A DNA stretch of 64,000 nucleotides from an uncultured Dehalococcoidia bacterium (GTDB lineage Bacteria > Chloroflexota > Dehalococcoidia > Lucifugimonadales > UBA1123). The DNA lies in NCBI GenBank assembly GCA_958296105.1, contig OY282441.1:1585800-1649799 (forward strand). The letters are read 5' to 3'. The notes under the pieces are model-generated. The model had not been told where the DNA came from. It saw only the letters and a list, made by a program, of their open reading frames with translations, and did no database searches. Positions within the stretch are counted from its first letter, which is position 1. Each line of letters starts with the position of its first letter. A program made the position numbers and the translations under genes. Below, piece after piece: positions 35,678 through 44,133 of this stretch.

Positions 35678-36823
35678 ATGCCCAAGCCAACGAAGATAGA
35701 GAAGGTCGAAACGTTCCTGTGGGACCGCTGGCTGCTGCTGAAGATACACTGCGAGGACGGAACCGCAGGCATCGGAGAGGGCGGCGTACACGGCTGGCAG
35801 CGTCCGACGAAGACGATGATCGAGACGATGGAGCCGTACCTGCTGGGCAAAGACCCGCACAAGATCGAGCATCACTACCAGTGGCTCTATCGAAGCTCGC
35901 ACTTCATGGGGTCTGTGGTGCAGGGCGCGCTTTCGGCAATCGACATCGCGCTGTGGGACATCAAGGGCAAGCGTCTGGACGTTCCCATATACGATCTGAT
36001 GGGCGGCAAGACGCGCGACCGCGTGCGCTGCTACATGCACGTTGGCGCGCCCGAAGGCAACGACACCGCCGAGGGGCTTGCGCAAGACGCGCTCAGGGCG
36101 GCAGGAGAGGGCTTCACCGCCGTTCGATTCTCTCCGTTTCCGAAGGACTACTACCTGCACAGGTCTTACAGCGGATGGGCTGACGAGGCGGTAACGCGCG
36201 TGGGCGCGGTGCGCGAGGCGGTGGGGCCGGACGTGGATCTGTGCGTGGAGATACATCGCCAGATGTCGCCCGCCGAAAGCGTCTGGCTCGGACGCCGCCT
36301 AGAGCAGTTCAGCCCGTTCTTCTACGAAGACCCGATGCTGCCGGACAGCCCCGCGATCATGGGGGACGTTGCCGAGCAGTGCGGCATCCCAATAGCGACG
36401 GGCGAGCGATTCACGACCATATTCGAGTATCAGCAGCTGCTCGAAGCCAAAGCCGCGTCCTACGTCAGACCAGACCTGTGCCTGTGCGGTGGGCTGTCAG
36501 GATGCAAGAAGGTAGCGGCAATGGCGGAGGCGCACCACGTCAAGGTGATCCCGCACAACCCGCTGTCGCCAGTCAGCACCGCAGCCTGCGTTCAGCTGGA
36601 CGCCTGCATCCCCAACTTCGCGCTCCAAGAGTACACAGGCGAATCGGAGCCGCCCAAGAGCGACCTGCTGGTCGAGCCGCTGGAGCTGGTCGAAGGCTAT
36701 CTGACCGTACCCGACGGCCCCGGGCTGGGCATCGAGCTGAACGAGGCGGCGCTGGCTCAGCCGGAGAACCCGAAGGCGCTGAACACGCCAATAGGCTTCG
36801 ACGGCTCGGTTCAGGACAGGTGA
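35678..36823 (+). CDS. Enolase-superfamily dehydratase (mandelate racemase / D-galactonate dehydratase-like)
   Basis: This 381-aa member of the mandelate-racemase subgroup abstracts a proton alpha to a carboxylate, usually to dehydrate a sugar acid. Metal ligands appear as Glu in LCVEIHRQM (Glu where Asp is usual), Glu in FFYEDPML and Glu in ATGERFTT. The general base His is in VIPHNPLSPVSTAA, the signature of galactonate/mannonate dehydratases. An N-terminal capping domain with GIGEGGVHGW is complete. It follows the oxaloacetate decarboxylase-like gene by 15 bases. Product would be a 2-oxo-3-deoxy acid; the real substrate is unknown. Confidence 0.9.
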   Translation: MPKPTKIEKVETFLWDRWLLLKIHCEDGTAGIGEGGVHGWQRPTKTMIETMEPYLLGKDPHKIEHHYQWLYRSSHFMGSVVQGALSAIDIALWDIKGKRLDVPIYDLMGGKTRDRVRCYMHVGAPEGNDTAEGLAQDALRAAGEGFTAVRFSPFPKDYYLHRSYSGWADEAVTRVGAVREAVGPDVDLCVEIHRQMSPAESVWLGRRLEQFSPFFYEDPMLPDSPAIMGDVAEQCGIPIATGERFTTIFEYQQLLEAKAASYVRPDLCLCGGLSGCKKVAAMAEAHHVKVIPHNPLSPVSTAACVQLDACIPNFALQEYTGESEPPKSDLLVEPLELVEGYLTVPDGPGLGIELNEAALAQPENPKALNTPIGFDGSVQDR

Positions 36824-36854
36824 GAGCTGGGAATCGAGAGCGAGGGAGGCGTCA

Positions 36855-37097
36855 ATGGCTGCGGGACATGCGCTGAGCGACTATATCGCGCAGGCTATGG
36901 AACATGCCGAATACGACAAGCTGGAAGACGGCACGTTCGGCGGAAGCATACCACCATGCGCGGGAGTCCTAGCTTTCGGAAGAACTTTGGGGGAGTGTGA
37001 CTGGGAGCTGCGGTCGACTCTGGAAGACTGGATACTGCTCGGTCTCGAACTGGGGCATCCGCTGCCGGTTTGGGATAGGACGTCACCCTCACCCTAG
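36855..37097 (+). CDS. HicB-like antitoxin-type protein, orphan
   Basis: This 80-aa protein has the HicB pattern: LSDYIAQAMEHAEYDKLEDGTFGGSIPPCAGVLAFGRTLGECDWELRSTLEDWILLGLELGHPLPV. HicB normally neutralises the mRNA-cleaving toxin HicA encoded beside it. No HicA follows; the next 130 bases are repeats and the next gene is on the other strand. The last five codons and the stop lie inside the dispersed 39-bp repeat, so the C-terminus seems to have been rebuilt by repeat insertion. GGGAGG precedes ATG 36855. It may be a retained antitoxin or belong to the HicB-like group without toxins. Confidence 0.75.
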   Translation: MAAGHALSDYIAQAMEHAEYDKLEDGTFGGSIPPCAGVLAFGRTLGECDWELRSTLEDWILLGLELGHPLPVWDRTSPSP

Positions 37098-37212
37098 CCC
37101 TCTCCCGTCGAGGGAGAGGGGAACTTCCGTACACCCGACCGAACTGGGATAGGGCGTCACCCTCACCCTAGCCCTCTCCCGTCGAGGGAGAGGGGAATTT
37201 CCGTACACCCGA
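37071..37212. repeat. Tandem 74-bp repeat with dispersed hairpin element, copies 2 and 3
   Basis: Two units of about 70 bp with a 74-bp period start at 37071 and 37145. Each holds the 39-bp hairpin element (37084-37122 and 37158-37196) found in reverse at 647-685. The first unit encodes the end of the HicB-like gene. The hairpins may also terminate the convergent transcripts. Confidence 0.85.
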
Positions 37213-37229
37213 TAGCTGAGTTTTCGTTA

Positions 37230-38399
37230 TCACGCGCCCTCCCACGCATACCGCCGCGCTGCGCTCTCGTCCAAGTCGCAGCCCCAGCCGGGGGCGGTTG
37301 GGATGGTCATGTGGCCGTTCTCGATCTCCGGTGTGGTCGTGGTTAGCTCGTCTCGCCATGGGGCGGAATCTACGTCGCTCTCCATGATGCGGACGTTGGA
37401 AACGGCGGCGGTCAGGTTGAGGCTCTGGAAGCTGGACAGGTGGGAGTTGTAGTTGTGCGGCGCGATGTTCAGCTCGTACACCTCGGCTAGGTCGGCTACC
37501 TTCTTGGCTTGTGAGAAGCCCTGCCACTGCACATCCACCTTCACCGTGTCCATCGCGTGCTTTCTGAAGTATGGCTGGTACTGGCGCAGCCCCAAGAGCT
37601 GCTCGCCGGAGCATATGGGCGCGCGCTGCTGGGCTTTCAGCTGAGCCAGAGCGTCAGGGTCTTGGTTGTCTATCTCCAGCCAGAAGAGATCGAACGGCTC
37701 CAGCGCGCGCCCAATGGCGATTGCGCCCTCTGTCTTGAAGTTGTAGTTGATGTCCAAGCAGATGTCGATGTCCGGACCCACTGCCTCGCGCATCGCCCCG
37801 ATCTGCTCGACTGTATGCCGCACCAAGTCGGTCGGCGCGTTCTGGTCGTTCGATCCAGCGAACATGTTGCCGATGACGGACGGGCTGTCGCCGGGGAATA
37901 CGATGTTGGTCTTGAACGCGGTGTAGCCAGCGTCCACCGCCTCGCGCGCGCAGTCTGCCACGTCCTCCATCGTCGCCAGCTTCGGCACGCCCCACTGCTC
38001 CGCCATCATTGCCCTGTACGTGGCGAGGTGCGACCAGTAGACGCGCTGCCTCTCTCTGAACGGGCCGCCAACGAGCCTGTACACAGGCACGCCGTGATAC
38101 TTGCCCTTGATGTCCCACAGCGCAAGCTCGATGCCGGCGATAGCCATGGCGGTCGCGCCGCCGGAAGACGAGCGCGTGTTTCGGTACATGTCCATCCACA
38201 GCTTATCGACCGGGAGCGGGTCTTTTCCGATCAGCGTTTCGCCGATATCCTCTACCAGCGCGGGCAGCCCCCGCGCGAACGTCCCCATGCCGTACTCGGA
38301 GTAGCCGGTGATGCCCGAGTCCGTGCGTATGGCGCAGTAGAGCCAGGGGTTTCGTCCCAAGCCGCGCACGGCGAAGTTCTCTATGGCTGTGATCTTCAT
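37230..38399 (-). CDS. Enolase-superfamily enzyme (mandelate racemase/muconate lactonizing type)
   Basis: This 389-aa protein shows the three metal ligands in CLDINYNFKT (Asp), FWLEIDN (Glu) and CSGEQLLG (Glu). The Lys position is in FKTNIVFPGD, and a C-terminal His sits in IAPHNYNSHL. It is closely similar along its length to the next upstream gene (38407-39573), including VYWSHLATYR and ENGHMTIPTAPGWGCDL. The pair are recent paralogues separated by seven bases in one operon, so they may act on related stereoisomers. The exact reaction cannot be read from the residues. Confidence 0.9.
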   Translation of the reverse strand: MKITAIENFAVRGLGRNPWLYCAIRTDSGITGYSEYGMGTFARGLPALVEDIGETLIGKDPLPVDKLWMDMYRNTRSSSGGATAMAIAGIELALWDIKGKYHGVPVYRLVGGPFRERQRVYWSHLATYRAMMAEQWGVPKLATMEDVADCAREAVDAGYTAFKTNIVFPGDSPSVIGNMFAGSNDQNAPTDLVRHTVEQIGAMREAVGPDIDICLDINYNFKTEGAIAIGRALEPFDLFWLEIDNQDPDALAQLKAQQRAPICSGEQLLGLRQYQPYFRKHAMDTVKVDVQWQGFSQAKKVADLAEVYELNIAPHNYNSHLSSFQSLNLTAAVSNVRIMESDVDSAPWRDELTTTTPEIENGHMTIPTAPGWGCDLDESAARRYAWEGA

Positions 38400-38406
38400 G
38401 TTCGCC

Positions 38407-39573
38407 TCACTCGTTCCATGCGTACTTTCGCGCGGCTTCTTCGACCAGATCGCAGCCCCAGCCGGGCGCGGTCGGCACTGTCATATAGCTGTCTGTGACC
38501 TCGGGCCTCTCCGTGAACAGATCGAAGCGCCAGGGGACGCCTTCGGGGTCGCTCTCCATTATGCGCACGTTGGACACGGACGCGCACAGGTGGACGGACT
38601 GGAAGCTGGCAAGCTCCGAAGCCGGGTTGTGCGGCGCTATGTTGAGCTCGTATGTCTCCGCTACGTCTGCCACCTTCTTCGATGGAGCAAAGCCCTGCCA
38701 CTGCACATCCACCTTCACCGTGTCCATGGCGCGCAGCTCGAAGTACGGCAGATACTCGCGGACGCTGAAATGCTGCTCGCCGGAGCAGAGCAGGGTTGTC
38801 GTCGAAGCCTTGAGCTGCGCCAGCGCCTCCGGGTCCTCGTTGTCATGCTCGATCCAGAACAGGTTGTAGGGTTCGAGCGCCCGGGCTATGCGGATAGCGC
38901 CCTCGGTCTTGAAGTTGTAGTTGATATCCAAGAGGATATCTACAGACGGGCCGACCGCCTCGCGCATGACGGCCATCTGCTTCTCCGCGTTACGGACGAT
39001 CTCGGTGTCGGCGCGCTGGTCGTGGCTCAGCCCGTCTCGACTCTGGGAGATCGAGCGGGGAGGGTCTCCGGGCCACAGGATGTTGGTCTTGAATGCGTCG
39101 TAGCCGCGCTCCGGAGCCTCCATCGCAGCGGCGGCGACTGCTGGCCAGTCCCTGAGCGGCCTGTCGGGCGCAAGCGATGGGTCTCCGGCGCGCGCGCTGG
39201 CGAGGTGAGACCAGTAGACGCGCTGGCTATCGCGGTAAGGGCCGCCCACGAGGCTGTTGACCGGCACGCCCAGGGCTTTGCCCTTGATGTCCCAGCACGC
39301 CAGCTCGATGCCGGCAATGCCCATCTGCGAGATGCCGCCCGGCATGGCGCGCAGGTGGCGGTATAGATCGAAGTAGAGCCTCTCGACAGCCTCGGGGTCT
39401 TTGCCGATGACCAGCGGCTTCAGGTCTTCGATCAGCCCGACTAGGGCATGAGCCGCCACCCCAGAGCCGAACTCGCCGTAGCCGGTAATCCCCTCGTCCG
39501 TCCGAACAGCGGAGAACAGCCACGGCCTCCGCCCTCCATCCACGACGAATATCTCGATGTCGGTGATTTTCAT
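38407..39573 (-). CDS. Enolase-superfamily enzyme (paralogue of downstream gene)
   Basis: This 388-aa protein has metal ligands in LLDINYNFKT, FWIEHDN and CSGEQHFS, the KTNILWPGD Lys region and the IAPHNPASEL His. An N-terminal capping domain with GITGYGEFGSG is complete. AGAGGG lies upstream of ATG 39573. It is the first gene of a two-gene operon with the paralogue at 37230. The insertion around SARAGDPSLAPDRPLRD differs between them, in a loop that could alter substrate choice. Confidence 0.9.
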   Translation of the reverse strand: MKITDIEIFVVDGGRRPWLFSAVRTDEGITGYGEFGSGVAAHALVGLIEDLKPLVIGKDPEAVERLYFDLYRHLRAMPGGISQMGIAGIELACWDIKGKALGVPVNSLVGGPYRDSQRVYWSHLASARAGDPSLAPDRPLRDWPAVAAAAMEAPERGYDAFKTNILWPGDPPRSISQSRDGLSHDQRADTEIVRNAEKQMAVMREAVGPSVDILLDINYNFKTEGAIRIARALEPYNLFWIEHDNEDPEALAQLKASTTTLLCSGEQHFSVREYLPYFELRAMDTVKVDVQWQGFAPSKKVADVAETYELNIAPHNPASELASFQSVHLCASVSNVRIMESDPEGVPWRFDLFTERPEVTDSYMTVPTAPGWGCDLVEEAARKYAWNE

Positions 39574-39674
39574 GGAGTGGAACCCTCTTTCTACCAAATC
39601 TGGGACAGCCTCGCTGTCACCTTCGGCTGGGCAAGACCTAATTCATCTTGCGGCGGAGCGTCTGCGGCATCTGG

Positions 39675-40577
39675 CTACTGCGGAAGTCTCCGCAGCTGGT
39701 CCACGATGTCCAAGCCGACACGTTCGCTCCACGCCGCCAGCAGCTGGTTGGCGACGGGGCCGGGGGCTTCGTCTCCGATCTGCCGGTTGTCGATCATGCC
39801 GACGGGCAGGATGCAGTACGGGGTGCTGCAAAAGAACGCCTCGTCCGCAGTGTAGAGGTCGTAGGGCTGAAGATCGTCCTCCGCCGACGGTATTCCGAGC
39901 GTGTCGGCGATCTCCATGACGGTCATGCGCGACACGCCCTGAAGCGTACTCTGGTCTCTGGGAGTCCGGAGCGTCCCATCCGTGACTACGAAGAAGTTGG
40001 CCCCCGTCCCCTCGCTGACGCTGCCGTTCACGTCCAGCATGATGGGCAGCGCGTGCGGGTCGACGTCTGCGGCCTCCATCTCGGCAAGCACGAAGTTCAG
40101 ACGGCTGTAGTGCTTGACCTTGGGGTCTAGGCTTTCGGACGGGTAGGCGCGCGTCTTGGGTATGACGGCGTGCATACCGCCGTCGTAGGCGGGCGCCCAT
40201 CTGGGCGATCCGAGCGGGTCTATCCAGATGGACACGCTCGGGGCGGAGTCGCCGCGCCGTCCAGTCCCGCCAGTGACGATCTGGGTAATCATGTAGTCGT
40301 CGGCGCGCTGGCGGCGCAGATCCTCGTTGCGGGCGACCACGTCGAGCGTAAGCCGCTCCATCTGTTCGAGCGACATGCCGGGGTCTATGCGCACGTACTT
40401 GAGCGACCTGTACAGCCGCGTGAGGTGGTCTCGCAGCCTGAACACGCGCCCGTCGAACGTCCGAGACGTGTCGAACACCACGTCACCGAGTCGGAAGCCT
40501 CGATCGGTCATGGGGATGCGCGCCCTGTCGCGCTCGACGTACTCGCCATCGAGCCAGATTTGGTATTCCACTGTCAT
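39675..40577 (-). CDS. Class IV aminotransferase (BCAT/D-amino-acid transaminase fold)
   Basis: This 300-aa PLP enzyme carries the likely Schiff-base Lys155 in DPKVKHYSRLNFVLAE. It also has the phosphate-binding STLQGVSRMTVMEIAD, a GSVSEGTGANFFVV strand and DLYTADEAFFCSTPYCILPV. The order and length fit branched-chain or D-amino-acid aminotransferases and aminodeoxychorismate-lyase-like enzymes; substrate is not fixed by these motifs. A near-ideal TTGACA lies upstream (promoter entry). A related enzyme is encoded at 50294. No operon partner is evident. Confidence 0.88.
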   Translation of the reverse strand: MTVEYQIWLDGEYVERDRARIPMTDRGFRLGDVVFDTSRTFDGRVFRLRDHLTRLYRSLKYVRIDPGMSLEQMERLTLDVVARNEDLRRQRADDYMITQIVTGGTGRRGDSAPSVSIWIDPLGSPRWAPAYDGGMHAVIPKTRAYPSESLDPKVKHYSRLNFVLAEMEAADVDPHALPIMLDVNGSVSEGTGANFFVVTDGTLRTPRDQSTLQGVSRMTVMEIADTLGIPSAEDDLQPYDLYTADEAFFCSTPYCILPVGMIDNRQIGDEAPGPVANQLLAAWSERVGLDIVDQLRRLPQ

Positions 40578-40606
40578 CGCTCCTTGTGGGTCGGTCTCAG
40601 GTCAGT

Positions 40607-40633
40607 CGTATATTATTGCTCGCAGCTTGTCAA
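40607..40633 (-). promoter_or_regulatory. Possible promoter of class IV aminotransferase gene
   Basis: On the minus strand TTGACA (40628-40633), a 15-base spacer and TATACG (40607-40612) precede the start by about 30 bases. The -35 box is perfect, but the spacer is short. Confidence 0.4.
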
Positions 40634-40658
40634 CCTCTGTTCGGGCTGGGGAGGCTGT

Positions 40659-42260
40659 CTACGGTCTCACCGCTCGCTTCGGTCTCTGCGCCAGCTTGTG
40701 GAGCATGGGCTGGGCGAGCTTCACGAACCTGCACGCCAGAGAGCGCGTCTCGCGCGGGTCGATCAGGTCCACCACGTCTCCCTTGTAGGCGGCGCGGAAC
40801 GGGGAGCGCAGGCGCAGCAGTCTGTTCTCGATCATCTCCCTGTGCGCGTCGGGGTCGGGCGCATTCTCGATTTCGCGGCGATAGGCAGCCGCCACGCCGC
40901 CCTCTATCGGGATGCCGCCCCACTCTCCGGCGGGCCAGCCGAAGCGCAGATTCAGCCCGTTCGGATGTCCGAGGCTGTGGGGAGCGTCCGCCGCTACGCC
41001 GTATGCCTTGCGCACGTTGAACTCGATCTTGGGCACCTCGGCCTCGGCGCTGGCGATCAGCGCGCGCACTCCGCGCCGCATCGTAGCCTTGCGCTCGGCG
41101 TGGGAGCCGAGCATGAAACCGGGCATGTCCAAGAAGATCACCACCGGCAGGTTGAAAGCGTCGCACAGATCCACGAAGTGGGCGTACTTCTCGGCTGCCC
41201 AGCCGTCCATCGCGCCAGCCAGCGAGCGCGGGTCGCTGCCGATGACGCCCACGCTGTAGCCGTCCAGACGAGCGAAGGCGGTTATCACCGCGCCTCCCCA
41301 GTGGCGGCGCATCTCGAAGAACTCGCCGTTGTCCACCACCAGACTGATCAGCTTGCGCGGGTCGTAGCTGCGCTTGCGGTTGGTGGGGATGATGTTCAGC
41401 AGCTGCTCGGGCCTGCGGTCTGGCGGGTCTCCGGTCTCGACTCGCGCCGCCACGTCCGCGGTGGTGTCCGGCAGGTAGGAGACGAACGTCTTGAGCTGCT
41501 CGAAGGCGTCCTCCTCGTTCTTCGCCACGTTGTCCACCTGTCCGCTGTCGTGGACGTGCATTCGGTATCCGCCAAGCTCCTCTTTGTCCAGCATTTCGCC
41601 GATGGCGCGGCGCACGACGGGGGGGCCGGAAGGGAATATCTGCGACTGGCCCTCGATCATCACGGTGAAGTGGGACATGAGCGCAAAGGCGGCGGGCGCG
41701 CCCGCGACCGACCCCATGATGCCCGCTGCGACTGGCACGCGGCGCAGCAGCTCCACGTTGCGCCACCACAGATCGCCTCCGGGCAGCCCCATATGGCCGG
41801 ATGCCTCGTCTGACTTGGAGCTGTGGCCGACTCCCTCGACCAGCTGGATGTATGGGATGCCGTACTGGATGGCGAGCGGCTGGGTGAACTGGCGCGCGCC
41901 CTTGCGCACGTTGTGCGGGCTGCCGCCCGAGATGGTGAAGTCGTCCCCGCCGATGGCAACGGGCCTGCCGTCGATTTCGGCAAGCCCCATGACGTAGGCG
42001 CCGGGCGTGAACTCGATGATGTTGCCGTCTGCGTCGAACTCGGCGCCGCCGACCATCGGCCCCGCCTCCATGAAGCTGCCGGGATCGACCATCTTCTCTA
42101 TGCGCTCGCGCACGGTGTAGCGTCCGCCGTCGTGCTGTCGCTTGACGCGCTCTGGGCCGCCAAGCTCCTTCGCCAGCTTGCGGACGTAGTGGATGTCCTC
42201 TATCGCCTTCTCCCAGCTGTCGCCGGGCTTCCATGATTTTCGGTTCGGATCTACGGGCAT
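40659..42260 (-). CDS. Acyl-CoA carboxylase, carboxyltransferase subunit
   Basis: This 533-aa beta subunit moves CO2 from biotin to an acyl-CoA such as propionyl- or methylcrotonyl-CoA. Both crotonase-like halves are present: the N-half with VGGDDFTISGGSPHNVRKG and SVAGAPAAFALMSHFTVM, and the C-half with VVIFLDMPGFMLGSHAERK and FAFGWPAGEWGGIPIEGG-type sequence (LRFGWPAGEWGGI). Length is typical. No biotin carboxylase or biotin carrier gene lies in the window, so its partner must be elsewhere. The nearby genes are unrelated aminotransferase and enolase-type enzymes. Confidence 0.92.
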   Translation of the reverse strand: MPVDPNRKSWKPGDSWEKAIEDIHYVRKLAKELGGPERVKRQHDGGRYTVRERIEKMVDPGSFMEAGPMVGGAEFDADGNIIEFTPGAYVMGLAEIDGRPVAIGGDDFTISGGSPHNVRKGARQFTQPLAIQYGIPYIQLVEGVGHSSKSDEASGHMGLPGGDLWWRNVELLRRVPVAAGIMGSVAGAPAAFALMSHFTVMIEGQSQIFPSGPPVVRRAIGEMLDKEELGGYRMHVHDSGQVDNVAKNEEDAFEQLKTFVSYLPDTTADVAARVETGDPPDRRPEQLLNIIPTNRKRSYDPRKLISLVVDNGEFFEMRRHWGGAVITAFARLDGYSVGVIGSDPRSLAGAMDGWAAEKYAHFVDLCDAFNLPVVIFLDMPGFMLGSHAERKATMRRGVRALIASAEAEVPKIEFNVRKAYGVAADAPHSLGHPNGLNLRFGWPAGEWGGIPIEGGVAAAYRREIENAPDPDAHREMIENRLLRLRSPFRAAYKGDVVDLIDPRETRSLACRFVKLAQPMLHKLAQRPKRAVRP

Positions 42261-42364
42261 GTTCGATTTCCTTCACTTGGAGCCGACGCGGATGGGCAGG
42301 CTGTACGGGATTTTGACGGAATTCTGCAAGTCTATGTCTATGTTGCGAATGAGACGGCTTCCCG

Positions 42365-43507
42365 TCACTCCACTTCTATGCGCTTGACTACGGACTCGTC
42401 CAGCGCTATGCCCAGTCCGGGGCCTGTGGGCGGGGTGATGAAGCCGTTCTCGAAGACGAGCGGCTCCTCGAAGATGACGTGGTGGAGTGGCCCCTGATTC
42501 GCCTCCTGTATCAGGAAGTTGGGGGAGCAAGTGTCCACCTGAATGGCGGCGGCGGCGGCGATGGGGCCGCAAGCCATGTGCGGGGCTATCATGGCATAGT
42601 GCGCCTCGGCGATGGCGGCTATCTTCTTCGCCTCCATGATGCCGCCGCACTGTCCCACGTCCAGCTGGATGATCTGCGCCGCCTGCTTCTCCAGCACGTT
42701 CGAGAATTCGTACTTCGTAACGAGGCGCTCGCCGGTGGCTATGGGGATGCTGGTATGCGCCGCGACGCGCGCCATCTCCTCTACGTTCTCCAACGGCACC
42801 GGCTCCTCGAACCAGAAGGGATGATAAGGCTCCAGATAGTCGGCTACGCGGATCGCGCTGTACGTGGTCAGCTGGCCGTGCGTGCCGATGCCGACCTCCA
42901 GCCTGTTGCCCACGGCGTCTCGTATGCTCTCGAATATCTTCGCCGCGTGTTCGATCTCCCACAGGGGTATGTCGCGCGGTATTGGGAAGAGTGGGTGGAA
43001 CGGGTCGAACTTGCAGGCTGTGTTGCCCTCTTCGAGCAGCTGTCGGGCTATGTCGCCGGCTTTGGACGGGTCTTCTCGGAAGCCGCCTTCGGGCATGTAT
43101 GCGTAGGCGCGCAGCTTCTCGTGATACTTGCCGCCGAGCAGGTTGTAGATGGGCTGGTTGGCAGCCTTGCCCACGATGTCCCACAGCGCCATCTCGATTG
43201 CGCTGAGAACGGGGGTGAGCTGTAGGCTGGGGTGTCGGAAGTCGTGGCGCGAGGCGTACATCTTATCCCAGATCAGCTCGATGTTGAACGGGTTTTCGCC
43301 GATGACGTGCATCCGCGCCATCTCGTCTATGAGGCTGATCTGAGACTTGAGATCGCCCAGCCTGTCGGAGTAGGTGTTGCCCGTAATGCGCTCGCCGAGT
43401 CCGCTGATGCCCTCGTCCGTGTGGACTTCGAGAAACAGAAGGTACCTGCCCCCTCGATACGGGGGCAGATTCTCTATGACCATAGTCTTGACTTCGGTTA
43501 CTTTCAA
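42365..43507 (-). CDS. Enolase-superfamily enzyme with altered first metal ligand
   Basis: This 380-aa protein has clear Glu ligands two and three in FWFEEPVPLENVEEMAR and IATGERLVTKYE, and a late His in MIAPHMACGPIAAAA. Where relatives have Asp in a DFHGR-type motif, it reads VGIGTHGQLT, so the first acidic ligand appears replaced by Gly or Thr. I recall the THGQ form in other dehydratase-like members, so it may be a real subgroup with a shifted ligand. The capping domain is intact. Four genes of this superfamily lie within 8 kb. The reaction is unknown. Confidence 0.88.
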   Translation of the reverse strand: MKVTEVKTMVIENLPPYRGGRYLLFLEVHTDEGISGLGERITGNTYSDRLGDLKSQISLIDEMARMHVIGENPFNIELIWDKMYASRHDFRHPSLQLTPVLSAIEMALWDIVGKAANQPIYNLLGGKYHEKLRAYAYMPEGGFREDPSKAGDIARQLLEEGNTACKFDPFHPLFPIPRDIPLWEIEHAAKIFESIRDAVGNRLEVGIGTHGQLTTYSAIRVADYLEPYHPFWFEEPVPLENVEEMARVAAHTSIPIATGERLVTKYEFSNVLEKQAAQIIQLDVGQCGGIMEAKKIAAIAEAHYAMIAPHMACGPIAAAAAIQVDTCSPNFLIQEANQGPLHHVIFEEPLVFENGFITPPTGPGLGIALDESVVKRIEVE

Positions 43508-44133
43508 TTGGTGTCTCCTCTAGTTGTGTCAGCTTGCCTTTGCCCTTAGGCCTATTCTCAGCTTGGCGTTCAGGCGCTGTACGAATTCGGATTCGCTGGG
43601 CATGTGAGGGTTTTCGCATCGGTGTTCCGAATCAGTCGTTTCCAAGTCGCGCGGATTTCGGTTTCGGACAGGTCGCTTTGGAGTATCCAGCCGAGCGCGG
43701 AGGCGCATTGGCGGCAGAACGTTTCGCTGTCGCTCGTGACGATGGCGGCGGGCGGCTGCCAGCGCGCGGGCGCGGGCGCGGCGGCGGCGGGAGCGAGTAT
43801 CAGTACGCTGTCGTGCTTTATCGAGTTCAGGTTTCGTATGTGGACCGATATGGGGTGTTCGGAATAGACGGCGTAGGCGGCGGAGTATCTCATCCATAGC
43901 CATCTGGCGAGCTTCTCCGATGACGTGATCGGGCGCGGAATCCACCCTGTCAGCCAGTCGATAGCCTGCCATTGCTTCGATCAGTCTCCAATCGCGCTGC
44001 CTGTCGTGCGGTCGTCCGTGTATTCTACTAGGAATCCCAGCCGATTTGTCGCGCCAATATCGCCAAGCTGTGACTCCGCGCGCGCCGCTGCGGTAGAATA
44101 TGGCTCGAAAATACCGAGAACGGGGAGACGCCA
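43508..44133. other. 626-base region without a confident gene
   Basis: This gap between the divergent enolase-type gene and the luciferase-like gene has no reading frame with a good start. On the minus strand, 43570-43893 encodes 107 residues with protein-like composition (SETFCRQCASALGWILQSDLSE). The frame is open upstream to a TGA near 43984 without an ATG, reading WLTGWIPRP and EKLARWLW. It looks like a small or decayed gene of unknown kind. TAGAAT at 44094-44099 may be the -10 of the downstream gene. Confidence 0.4.

Noticed and set aside
40630-42276. 548-codon minus-strand frame overlapping the carboxyltransferase gene
   Set aside because: It is shifted from the gene with carboxyltransferase motifs, and its Arg-rich composition is typical of an out-of-frame reading.
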